In this document: positions 13,101-23,818 of the stretch, in pieces | How the letters are laid out: each line of letters starts with the position of its first letter | Position numbering within the stretch: the first letter of the stretch is position 1 | Source of the DNA: Apostichopus japonicus | Taxonomy: Eukaryota > Echinodermata > Holothuroidea > Aspidochirotida > Stichopodidae | Reading direction: 5' to 3' | Assembly: GCF_037975245.1 (NCBI RefSeq) | Contig: NC_092562.1 | Location: 28,843,554 to 28,907,553, forward strand | Length of the DNA stretch: 64,000 nt | The notes under the pieces: generated by a model | The model's input: only the letters and a program-made list of their open reading frames with translations | The model's database searches: none | Told to the model about the DNA's origin: nothing | Translations under genes and position numbers: made by a program

Positions 13101-16100
13101 CGGTTGAATTCATGTGGTAAATAGTAGGTACAAACAATAACACAGATATGGGACTAAGGTGAGTTAGAATCTCCATTTGTCCAAATGCTAAACTGACATA
13201 TCTCAGCAATATATTACAGTTTCTTTGCTATAACAGACAATGTAAGATATCATTTTCATCGTGTTTTCCTTCATTATTTCTATGACCTTTGAACCTTTGA
13301 ACAGGATAACTTTGAAGACAGTTTACAGCAGAAACAGGCATTTGTAAGGAAATTAGAAGCAACGGTTAAGAGCTCATCAGCTGAAGTCATGAAGGTACTT
13401 CTACCACTTGAAGACTAAATCTTAAAGCAGCCGGTGTTACTGCCAACTGGTCTTGCTTTCACATTAAATACCTATATACAAATGAGAATAGTATGACACA
13501 TGAGTGACAGAGAAGATTTATAGTATCTGAAGAAAGTTGGTCATTCATTAAAAGCTGTTCTAGGCCTAACCAATTTGTATCAGAAATATGCGAGAGGAAT
13601 TAGTTTCAGTCATTATTTAAGTGTCAAAATAAAATAAAACTGTTAGCAAACTGCTTATCCACTAGAGAGCCTGTGTAAGAGAATGTGTTAAAGTAAGTTG
13701 GCCTGACGGATCGAAACGTCAGGCCAACTTACTTTTACACATTATTTAAGTGTAGAAGGTAATTGCAACCTATTGTGTCACAGTAACATTTTAGTTATAT
13801 GTTTTTCATTTGTGATACTTTATATGTTTTATACTCTTTTTCATCACACATATATGAAATAAATATAGGAAATCACTTGTGGAAAACACTGCACTGAAAC
13901 TATATCCAACTGATGTAGAAGTGAAATACAATTGAGCTCAAGTGAATTTTCAGTAATTAAGAGTACCGTTTCATCAAGTTATCGTACCATGTCAAAGCTC
14001 AAAGCTAGGGTGTTTGGGAATATACCTTTGCTTGGTCATATCTTTGTACAGCTTGTTTGCCTTTTTTTGAAAATGGTCACTTTGTTTTCATTGCCTCCGT
14101 GAGGATTTGTTATTACCAACTTTCTCTCTTTAAACTCCCTTAGGGCAATGAGATCATTAAAAAGTTGCAAGGGGAACTTAAAGCCAACCTGGCTAAGGTG
14201 AGTCATAAGGATTCTTATTTGAGCTATATACATCTGATTCACAGTAATCAATTATATCTGTTGTATTGCCTGTAGGGTAGGGGGGGGAGGGAGTTGGGGG
14301 GGGGCTGGCTTCAATCTGGGCTCCCCTGCCCAAAACTCATAGCACTCCCTTATCTCTCAGCATAGCCAACAATTAAAAAGTCCTTGATGCCTCTCCTACA
14401 AGAAAGTGTCCAGATTTAGCCCACTTCTGGAACATACATGGATAAGGACCACAATACTGGAACAAAAGTTTTACCCAAGCTTCACTAAACACTCGATTTG
14501 ATTAGAGGGCTATGGAGGCTAGTGGGCCACCTATTAATGTTAATCAATGTTAATATTTGACGAGTTTGTTGTCTAAAATTCTGATTATCTAGTTGCACTG
14601 GCTGCATGGCAAAATGATCTCAAAAAACATTTTTAATTTGAATTAAACTTTCCTCTGACGTTTCTCGTTGCAGCTGAAGTTGAAAAATGCGGTAACCAGC
14701 AAACAGGAGAAGGTCATCGAAGAAAAGGCCGAATCAATACAGAAATTAGAGGAAGAAAGAAATAATCTGAGAACAAGACTTCAACAGTCCGAACAAGAGG
14801 TACTAAACATAGAACTTATTGGAAAAGTAACTTAAATAATCTTAAACAGTCGGAACAAGAGGTACTAAACATAGAACTTACTGCAAAAGTAACTTAAATG
14901 ATCTTAAAGGCATTGAAGACTTGCCCCAAACCGTGTGCTGCCTTGTTAAAAAGTTAACTTTACGTCGCTTGCAAGTGAAGTTTATTTCTTATTGCTACAA
15001 AACGCAGACAGTAATGAAACGTGATACCTTTTTATCTTTTATCTGAACCTGAGATCAAGGAGTTCCATAACAACTCCCTGCTGAGATGTCCATCGCTGCT
15101 CTTTACACTGTGTTATGGGTATTGACCGTAGCTGCTTGTAGTGACTGTACACTAGTTTCTAATTACCGACGGTAGCAAGCTGTGTGTGTAATTTCTGGGA
15201 TCGATGGTGGTGTCTTACACTTCTGTTTCACCTCAGTCGAAACTAGGTCAGATTACCGGCATGAGACGTTTCTTTTTGCGCGAGTCTTCACACCCTTTAA
15301 AGGAAACTAGCACAAAAAAACATGTTGTGAAGATTAGTTAGGTAGCAGAGCATTTTATTCAGTGACGACCTCAAGATAACAAGGAATGTGCTCTAGCAAG
15401 TGGGCTAATGAGTCTTAATTTAAGGCTGACCCATTTGTAACAACTCCTTTGTCAGGGCTACTAGACATCTTTCCTGATACCTATGTATGCTCTGTGATTA
15501 AACCTCAGAGGCAGTGATGTCACATGACTCAACCTGGTAGGAAGTAAAAGGAAATAACAATTCAAACTTTCTTTTATGGTTTATGCTAAACGACACAGAT
15601 GCAGGATTCATTGCACCAGCTGGCATTTCACTGCACAAGGTTTTTACCAATTTAGCATATTTGGTTTCTTCGCTTATTTTCAGAATAAAAGTCTGACCGA
15701 AAGTACGGAGAATTTAAGAGGAAAACTTGAAGAGAGCAAACAACTATTAAAAACCAATGAAAACGGTGAGTTGAAACACTCAAGTTTTATGCCAAATGCA
15801 GTTTAATACGAGGTACTTCCCCTGACCTCATCAGCACTCTTGTTATTTCATCTCTTTCTCAGTTATCAACTGGCTTAACAAACAAGTGAATGAAGCTCAG
15901 CTGTCTCATCGTCAAGGCATGACAGATCTGGGCAAGGCACCGCCGACCTTCAGACCAACCTTTCCTGCGGTAATATCTTTAAATATCCTTCCTCTATATA
16001 CATTTCATATTAAATTGAGATTTGGTACGGGTGGTATATATTTTGACATGAGAGATCGGGTCATCCCTGTTATGAGGTAACAAAATTTCTTCTTCACAAA

Positions 16101-17943
16101 AATGTTGGAGATCATGTAGCTGTGAAGTTTATCTGATGGTTTGATTGTACAGTGGGGAAGAGGGTAGTGGGTAAGTAGGTAGTGGGTAAGAGAATGTTTT
16201 CTGAGAGCTGTGTCATCATGTCCCTTACAGTATCATCTCCATAATAATAATTGCAGGTATATTTACTCCTTGTGTTCAGATGTTTCAACCATTTCCTTTC
16301 ATACATTCAGTGAGTTTATGGTCTTTCAATAAGGATAACAAAAACAAATGATAATAATAATAATAATATTAATAATCATAATAATAGTGAACATTTCTAT
16401 TGAGCCATATATTTTCAAATATCGATTAAATACCAGATTATGACAAAGGAAATTCCCAGATTTTAATATCAAGCCAGACTTTTCATGAAACATACTGTAA
16501 GGCGAAAGTATGCAAACTATGGGGTGTAATCGAATATTGGATTGCACAAAATCTTGAAGGTTCGCGGCCTTTGTGGGGATATTTCCAGACACAGGAAAAA
16601 TTTATCTACAGTTTAGCTTGCCAATTGGGATTGATTAAGTGATTTGTTTAACATCAATTCCATCATCTAAGCTGCTTTCGTGTAGTCTGAGCATTGCTTC
16701 TGAAGGGGTAGGGCTCTGGTGGCTTGTGGCTCAGTCCCCATGAAAGATCTTAACGGTATGCAGACAGCTGTTAACAATATTTCAAAATGAGACAGATTTT
16801 GGATCCATAAATGACAAGTGTTGATTGGTTTTATTAGAGGGGAGGTTTGTGTTTATTCATGTTTTCCCTCTCTACTATGATGTCAACAGAACCATGTGCA
16901 GTACCAATCGTCAAGGATGGTGCTGCCATCATCATTGCAGAGTGCCTCAGGAGTGGCGCCATTCCCAGGTGCACCCGTCTCATCCCGTTTCTCCTCTGCC
17001 CCGGCCATGACCTCCACCCCAGCGTCTCTCTCAGCTATCCCAGAATCAACAACCTTTGAGGCCTTACAAAGAGGATCTAGACCAGTAACAGGAATGAGGT
17101 AAGTTAGGTGTTCTTATAGGTTCCTTTGAAATCATCACAGGTTGACCGTTCGGTGATAAATTAACTCTGATATTAAATTGTTCTGAAACATTGCCATCAT
17201 CCCTGATTGTATTTCCGATCCACTTTCACTTCATGAGAAGTGTTTCTTTAGGCAGCCTAGGCCCATCAATTAGAAGTAGCTGAAGTCCCCATTTCAGCAA
17301 CACCTTAACCATTTAGATTATCTCTTCAATAGTAAAATGCAAATTACAAATTTGTCATGGACAATAATTGGATCTGGATACATCCTTGGTTGTATCATTG
17401 TTTATGCGATATGAACAGAAGATTTCTGGGTAAAATGATTATATTGTATAAACAAAATCAATATATATTACTATTGAGGTCCAAGCTTAATTGGCAATGT
17501 CATCACATATTTAGTATTAAATGGGAGTATTCCACATTTGAAGCACATTTTACGGATGGATATGTTTTAAAAAAACTGGGAATTGTTATTCGTGAACATT
17601 ATGGTTTTAATATTTTTGCTTTTGATTGGATTATGACTTGTCAACAGTAGAATTCTTTCTCAAGTCATGTTTTAATGAAGAAAGAAAATAGCTAAAGTCC
17701 ACCAAATTTGCGTTCCGTTAGATCTATATTTGACAACATACAAATTCTCCCGATTTCAGTCCAGCGTTAGATCCCAAGTACCTGCAAAGTGTCAATGACA
17801 TTCCGGGCAAGACCCACTTCCAGGCAACTGGGCCAGGTAGATTGCCTCTCAGACCAGTTCAACCACAGGCTCAGCCAAGACCTCCTCTAGTGAGTGCTTA
17901 CTTCCCTCTGGGAATGAAGGAGAATGGATCTAAGACTGTCTGA
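7101..17943 (+). CDS. SASS6: Spindle assembly abnormal protein 6 homologue (SAS-6), 17 coding exons
   Basis: SAS-6 builds the nine-fold centriole cartwheel by N-terminal head-head contacts and a coiled-coil dimer. Exons, all GT-AG with matching phase: 7101-7165, 7815-7875, 8069-8148, 8994-9098, 9741-9909, 10174-10251, 11008-11127, 11793-11909, 12250-12324, 12608-12802, 13305-13394, 14144-14197, 14674-14799, 15684-15765, 15863-15969, 16890-17098, 17760-17943. The sum is 639 codons with the stop (638 aa), close to vertebrate SAS-6 length. The start [10 protein letters not shown] matches the family. The head includes [11 protein letters not shown] and the PISA motif [12 protein letters not shown]; Phe130 sits where the oligomerising Phe of zebrafish SAS-6 (131) is expected. 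Exons 6-15 (about residues 161-508) are coiled coil, ending near [12 protein letters not shown]. The tail is Ser/Pro-rich. The last exon either reads through to TGA at 17941-17943 or is spliced at a GTGAGT at 17890. Several exon ends lie inside tandem duplications. Confidence 0.93.
13682..13743. repeat. Near-perfect 27-bp inverted repeat (hairpin), SASS6 intron 11
   Basis: The arms 13682-13708 and 13717-13743 are reverse complements with one mismatch, around the 8-base spacer GATCGAAA. Each arm contains AAGTAAGTTGGCCTGACG. The same word, without the palindrome, recurs at about 34531-34555, so this looks like the fused inverted end of a dispersed repeat rather than a chance palindrome. Confidence 0.85.
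14784..14907 (+). repeat. Two-copy tandem duplication across the SASS6 exon 13 donor
   Basis: About 62 bases, comprising the last 16 bases of exon 13 (to 14799), the donor GTACTA and the adjacent intron, are repeated directly downstream (second copy from about 14846) with few differences. The second copy carries the same donor word and the same GAACAAGAG exon end, so it is a potential duplicate splice donor inside intron 13. Confidence 0.85.
14908..15296 (+). mobile_element. MITE-like element copy 1, TTAA target site, SASS6 intron 13
   Basis: The element is bounded by TTAA at 14904-14907 and 15297-15300. Its ends are imperfect inverted repeats: AGGCATTGAAGACTTGCC at the left, and AGGGTGTGAAGACTCGCG when the right end is read in reverse. 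A diverged copy in the opposite orientation lies at 22687-23029. There is no coding capacity. TTAA targets are typical of piggyBac and Kolobok families; which one applies cannot be told from two copies. Confidence 0.75.
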
Positions 17944-18600
17944 ATACAGTAGACAGTAGGGAGAGGTGTCAGTTAGTGGACCTAAAGTATCACCTCTCAG
18001 ATCAGTGCAACTGTGTAGGCTCAGCCAAGACCACCTTTTGTGAGTGCTTACTTCCCTCTGGGAATGAAGGAGAATGGATCTAAGACTGTCTGAATAGACA
18101 GTAGGGAGAGGTGTCAGTTAGTGGACCTAAAGTATCACCTCTCAGATCAGTGCAACTGTGTAGGCTCAGCCAAGACCCCCTCTTGTCAGTGCTTACTTCC
18201 CTCTGGGAATGAAGGAGAATGGATCTAAGACTGTCTGAACAGATATAGAACAGATCTGCTTACACACTCAATTACCAGATAAGTGAACCAAATGTGTCAC
18301 CTCTCAGATCAGTGCCACTGTTTTGGCTCCCTAACCAAGACCTCCACTCACGAGTCGTCTATTCCCCTGGGAATGAAGGATAACAGGTCCAACACTGTCC
18401 TAGTAAGAGTCCGGTTAGCTACTCTGTTGTCACATAACGGGAGTAGGCGACTAATATGTCACCTCTCAGACTTGTAACCACCTGCTGAGTCAATACCTCT
18501 CACCTGTGAGTACATACTTCCCCTTCAGGATGATATAGAATGGATCCATAAACTTGTTAGTATGAATCTGCTTGACCAAGTTGTGCTGCCTCTCAGACCA
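17845..18600 (+). repeat. Degenerate tandem array spanning the SASS6 last-exon end
   Basis: There are about six copies of a unit of roughly 127-162 bases, each starting with CCTCTCAGAYCAG (copies near 17845, 17993, 18138, 18300, 18462 and 18589). The first copy includes the 3' part of SASS6 exon 17, the candidate donor at 17890 and the in-frame TGA at 17941. The later copies are less conserved. Confidence 0.85.
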
Positions 18601-20140
18601 CTGCAGCTTCCTGTTTAATGAAGATGAAAACCCCCCCCCCCCCCCCTGATCGAAACTAAGATATTGTCTGTTTCAAGCAGATGTTGCTAGGTTTGTTGCC
18701 ATAATGATAATAATGTCCAATAGCAATGCAGTTCAGTATGCCTGAATTGTCGAAAGTCAATTCAACGATGGAGAGAAAAAACGACACATTTGAAATTTTT
18801 GCAATTGAGACCTACAAACTACTCAATTCAATCTTACAATGTTAAAAGTGCACATAGCAACAATTGGCAGTTGATGAGGATGTTGTGTTCACTTTCAAAT
18901 ATCTGCTTTTGGTGAGTTTTGCTAGGAGCAAGGTAAACATTACAAGTCATGATATTAGCTCTTTGAATAAATATTTCAAATGTTTCCTATAAGAAACGAA
19001 TATTTATTAATGCAAGTTTATTTATGTAAATCTTTTGTTTCTTGCATCTATTATGATGCACATGTGGATTGAAGTGGGGTTCAGAGGGGGTGAGGGGGGA
19101 GAGGGGAGGGGTGCATCTAGCCTTACAAGATTCCTTGTGTGTTAAGGTGTTCATGGTTTAGTGCTTTCTTTGACAAAACCAGAAGAATCAGAAACCAGTC
19201 ATGTTCTTTGTATCCACTGTTTATGATCCTGTTATATTTATTCATATTACCTGTTTGGCTAGTACTTGAGCTGTTTCTTATAAAGGAAAAAGGTGAGATC
19301 TTCATTTTCACTGGAGCAAAGCTGTGGTGAACAAACTTGTAACATCACTGATTAACACAAAGATGCAAAGCTTATTTTCCCACTTTCAATGTTCAAAATT
19401 CAGTTCTGCCTGTCTGTATTTCATTAAAGTAAGTTTGAATGTGCCACCCAAGCACTGCTGTGGTATTTCTGTTATGTTTCTGTTAATGTGGAACCTTTTA
19501 CATGTGGGGTGGATCTTCTACTGTTTTATGTCTGATACAAACGCTCCAGCCATTGTGTTTTTTCTTCAAGATCTTAGGATATTTGATTTGAAGAGTTAAA
19601 TTTGATTGAGATGTTATTGTAGCATTCTTGGGTGGAATTGTTGGAGATCGCACATAGTATAATAGGTCCAATAGTGAACCCATATGAATTCATTGCATTT
19701 GAATGTCTAATGGGCCTTTCCTTAGTAACACTCAGGAGTAAATTTGTATATGCATTCCTCTGTTTTCTCATATGAGACATTTTGTATGTATCTATATATA
19801 TGTATATAAATGTGTAAAAAATATGTAAATGTAGAAAATGATTTTTTCCTTTTTCCTCTGACATTATGACTGGATCATCAAGGAAATAAAAAAGAGTGTA
19901 GCTAGAATCATAAATTTGTTGGTCTCTTTTATTCATATTATCTGACAATTTTGAAAACTAAATCCACTTCCAAGATTTGGTAATGGGGAAGTTACATATT
20001 TGAGGGGAAAGAAGGAAAAAGAAATTTAAGTTCAACTTATATGATAACATTTCACTCATCCCAACTCATATGGAACCTGGAGAAGCAGACTCATAAAGTG
20101 GAGGAGATTTGAAGAAAATAAAAGTATGGCTAAAATTTCC
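18601..20140. other. SASS6 3' flank, non-coding
   Basis: A C run at about 18632-18648 is followed by AT-rich sequence and a G-rich tract at about 19080-19115. An AATAAA word at about 18965 could serve as a SASS6 poly(A) signal if the 3' UTR crosses the tandem array. I see no exon on either strand. Confidence 0.4.
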
Positions 20141-20146
20141 AGTATA

Positions 20147-20455
20147 TGAGAGAACCGAACCAATGCAATAAGTACCGGAACAGTGTTCCAGTACATGAGA
20201 GACCGAACCAATGCAACAAGTACCGGAACAGTGTTCCAGTACATGAGAGACCGAACCAAAGCAACAAGTACCTGAACAGTGTTCCAGTACATGACAGACC
20301 GAACCAAAGCAACAAGTACCGGAACAGTGTTCTTGAGGAGACCGAACCAAAGCAACAAGTACCGGAACAGTGTTCTTGAGGAGACCGAACCAAAGCAACA
20401 AGTACCTGAACAGTGTTCCAGTACATGAGAGAACGCACCAAAGCAACAAGTACTC
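20147..20455. repeat. Minisatellite, 43-48 bp unit, about 7 copies
   Basis: The core word GAGACCGAACCAAAGCAACAA is followed in each copy by AGTACCGGAACAGTGTTCC. Two middle copies are shortened (TTCTTGAG instead of TTCCAGTACATGAG). The long open frames read across it on either strand are artefacts of the repeat. It lies between SASS6 and PPWD1. Confidence 0.9.
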
Positions 20456-22686
20456 AAATTAATTTGGATTACAAATGAATAAATGACTGGCATTATGCTA
20501 CACTTCTGTTTCTAACACTTGTTATCATCAAACTGGAGAGAGAAAACATAAAAAGAAGTTATTATCTGTAAACAAAGATAATAGTTCGTAAATATAATAC
20601 TTGTGAGCTTTTCATAACTAAAGACGATCCATATCGAGACCACCGCAGTGAGCTTCTTCAAGGAAAGCGCGATTTCATTGATGTCCGAACAGCTTTAATT
20701 ACCAAAAGAGCGCTTACTTATTTCATGATTATATTTAGGAAATTATGATGCTTGGATATGCTTTGCATTTCATTAAAGAAAAGACAACATAAACACACAG
20801 AAATGAAAATGGGGGTGATGGAAAAATTACTTCCTTCCTTGAGCGTGATACATTTGGAATATTTGTAAGACAGTTGTTGCATAGCTCAACACTGATTAAG
20901 ATCTGGTTTGGTATGAGGCTTTTGTTGTTTACTGACAGGATCACTGGTATTTGCATGATAAAGGATAACACACATTTCTTATTTGTGAGCTTCATGCTCA
21001 GCAATTATGCCATTCATCAAAACTACTATCATAATTTAATATTTTAAAAATTCACAACTGGAAGGAACATGTAAAACTGTATGAATGACCATTTCAACTT
21101 TCCTTAATGATCCACTTTCTTAAGTTCTTACTTATAATACTTATGCTAAATTATTAGCATGGACGCTTGCAATTTCTACTTGCAGTTGCGTACATCTCTC
21201 TCCCTCTGACAGAGAGAGAGAGGTTGTAGTGAGCATTAATAATGAAGGAATACAACTTTCTAACATAATAACAAACTATATGTCTGCTCAGTAGGAGCAT
21301 AAGACAAGCAAAACCAGAGATGACCAGAAGGGAAATGATTCCATCATCCTGCCTGTCATATATTTTATGCACAAACAAAATGGATAAACTGCTCAGAAGT
21401 GTTGCCAATCAAAACGAATTTCTCAAATAGAAGCTTAGCTGAGCTTCTGCAGTGTTGCTGCTCTTGTGAAGATGGAACGAAGTGGTCAAAATGGTTATTT
21501 TATGATTTCTAATCCTTTTGCACAGAAAGTGCATCAACAACTAGTAGAACAACATCTAAACATTGAATATCAGTGAATTGATTGATATCAATATTGATTG
21601 ATATCAATTTCGATTGAATGTCACTCTTAAAGTAGTATCGAGTCCACTATGTGAAGTCTGCCATGATAAGTCAAGCAAGTTACAGGAATTCAGCATCGAA
21701 CATCTAAAAGCTGAATATCGAGATCTAATGGAAATCTGCTTTAACTGCGACAGATAATAGTATTGGAAAAGAACTTGGCAGGATTTATAAAGACTACCTA
21801 CCTATGAATACGATTATTATTATACGTCAAGAAGGTAATCTGTCATGTTCAAAGCGTGTAGGTTTGTTGTGTAGGTTTGTTGTGTGGTTTGTTGTGTGGT
21901 TTATTGTGTGATTTAATGCATGCAATTAAGTTACCATGAAGAGCTCTTCAACACGGTTTCCATTGATTTTGTAAAATAAGACAAGAAATCAGTGATTACA
22001 GATTAAATTTATTACAAATTCATTGTATTGTACAGTATGTATTAGTTACTTTACAGATGGTCCTGCAAATAACTATCTTAAACTAAAATGATAGTTCCTG
22101 TACAGTTAACAAACACAAAGATGTTGGACAAAGTTAATGTCATAAACATGTCAAGTTTGTATGATCTTTGTTCTTATCAAATAGAATTTCGTCAGATGAA
22201 ACAGTAATAGAAACTGCTAAAACAAAGTTGCTGTTTTATGCGAACATTTGATGAAAGTGTTCTCCTTTTCAATGTTAGTATCAATACATTGAGGTAAACA
22301 TGTGATCAAGTTACACTGGATCTTACACATATATTCATACATTCTGAGATTGATGCACTTAGGATATGACAGTAACACGCATATATGCTGAGACAAATCC
22401 ACACACAGCCAGCCAGAGACATATGCAAACATTTCATGGAGTTACAGCATACATAGTTTGCCTTAAGAATCTTAGTACGTTATTTCTGGGCTTGACAGTA
22501 ATTCAGAAAGATCATGTGATGTGAGCAATCATAGGTATTTGATAGCAAATGGTATGTCACCATCCAGTTCTAAGCTGTCCACCACTTGAGCAGGTTAAAC
22601 ACATCAGATTGCTTGATAATTAAGCTTAGAGCTAGAATCTCCTTGATGTGTACATCCTTCTTCATATCTTCATTGATTCCATTTAA
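20456..22686. other. Intergenic region, non-coding
   Basis: AT-rich sequence between SASS6 and the 3' end of PPWD1 (minus strand). It includes a GA/CT microsatellite at about 21197-21223, an inverted ATTGATATCAAT cluster at about 21575-21615, and a short TTGTGTGG-type repeat at about 21850-21910. Part may be PPWD1 3' UTR. I see no exon with splice sites. Confidence 0.5.
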
Positions 22687-23029
22687 AGGGTGTGAAGACT
22701 CGCACAAAAAGAAACGTCTGATGCCGGTAATCTGACCTAGTTTCGAATGAGGTGTAACAGAAATGTTAGACACCACCATCGATCCCAGAAAATACACACA
22801 CACAGCTTGCTAACATCGGTAACTAGACACTAGTGTACAGTCAGTACTGTACGTACAGCTGCGGTCAATACCCACAGCACAGTGTACAAACGTTACAACT
22901 TTGGACATCTCAGGTCCAGCTAAAGATAACAAGGTATCACATTTCATTACTGTCTGCATTTTGTAGTGACAAGCAGAAAACTTCACTTGCAAGCAATGGA
23001 AAGTGGTTTGGGGCGAGTCTTCAATGCCT
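22687..23029 (-). mobile_element. MITE-like element copy 2, TTAA target site
   Basis: The element is flanked by TTAA at 22683-22686 and 23030-23033. In this orientation it begins AGGGTGTGAAGACTCGC and ends GGCGAGTCTTCAATGCCT. Internal words match copy 1 (14908-15296) in reverse complement, for example the GATCGATGGTGGTGTC and TAGTGTACAGTC regions. It is non-coding. It lies just downstream of PPWD1 and directly abuts a 28-bp minisatellite. Confidence 0.75.
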
Positions 23030-23030
23030 T

Positions 23031-23286
23031 TAATAGTCACATCTCTGCTGGTTCTATTAAATAGTCACATCTCCGCTGGTTCTATTAAATAGTCACATCT
23101 CCATTGAATCTATTTAATAGTCACATCTCCATTGACTCTATTTAATAGTCACATCTCCATTGACTCTATTTAATAGTCACATCTCCATTGACTCTATTTA
23201 ATAGTCACATCTCCATTGACTCTATTTAATAGTCACATCTCCATTGACTATTTAATAGTCACATCTCCATCAGTTCTATTCAATAG
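23031..23286. repeat. 28-bp minisatellite downstream of PPWD1
   Basis: About nine units, each beginning TAGTCACATCTCC, followed by ATTGACTCTATTTAA or variants. Every unit contains TTAATAGTC, and the first unit uses the TTAA that flanks the MITE. It ends about 45 bases from the PPWD1 stop codon, so it is probably transcribed in the 3' UTR. Confidence 0.9.
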
Positions 23287-23331
23287 TCTCTGAGAGCATG
23301 AATCTGTCCTCCTGCTATCTTTCCTCTGATT

Positions 23332-23785
23332 CTACTTGACAGTGATACTGATAATCCTGATGTCATCATAAGGCTTCTCTGTCTTTGGACTGACCTTCAC
23401 CATACCTATCTTCTGGACGGCCTCCATGCCTTTAGTACAACGACCAAATACTGTGTGTTTGTTGTCTAGCCATGGCTAAAGATGGACGGACAAGAAAAGA
23501 GAAATTTGTTAAGCTTTATTGATGACTGGAGAGTTGTCATCTAAGTGCATTTAGTTAAAATGGTAATATGCCATAGCAAACTGATCACTAATGGGGAAAA
23601 GTTCACTGACTCCAACAAATTAAGTAGAGCAGAACTGAGCAATGAGACTAAATAGACTTAGCTTGATGAAGAAAATTATACAAGCAGTGAAGTGATGTTT
23701 GCAACTACAGCATTTAAAGCAGAAGAAAGGCTTATTGGACAAACATAAACCATAACATACATTACATATTGAATTAACGTATCTA

Positions 23786-23818
<33 letters not shown>

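Noticed and set aside
20056-20493. Overlapping cysteine/valine-rich open frames
   Set aside because: They are read across a 43-48 bp minisatellite in several frames at once. They are repeat artefacts without splice sites or family resemblance.
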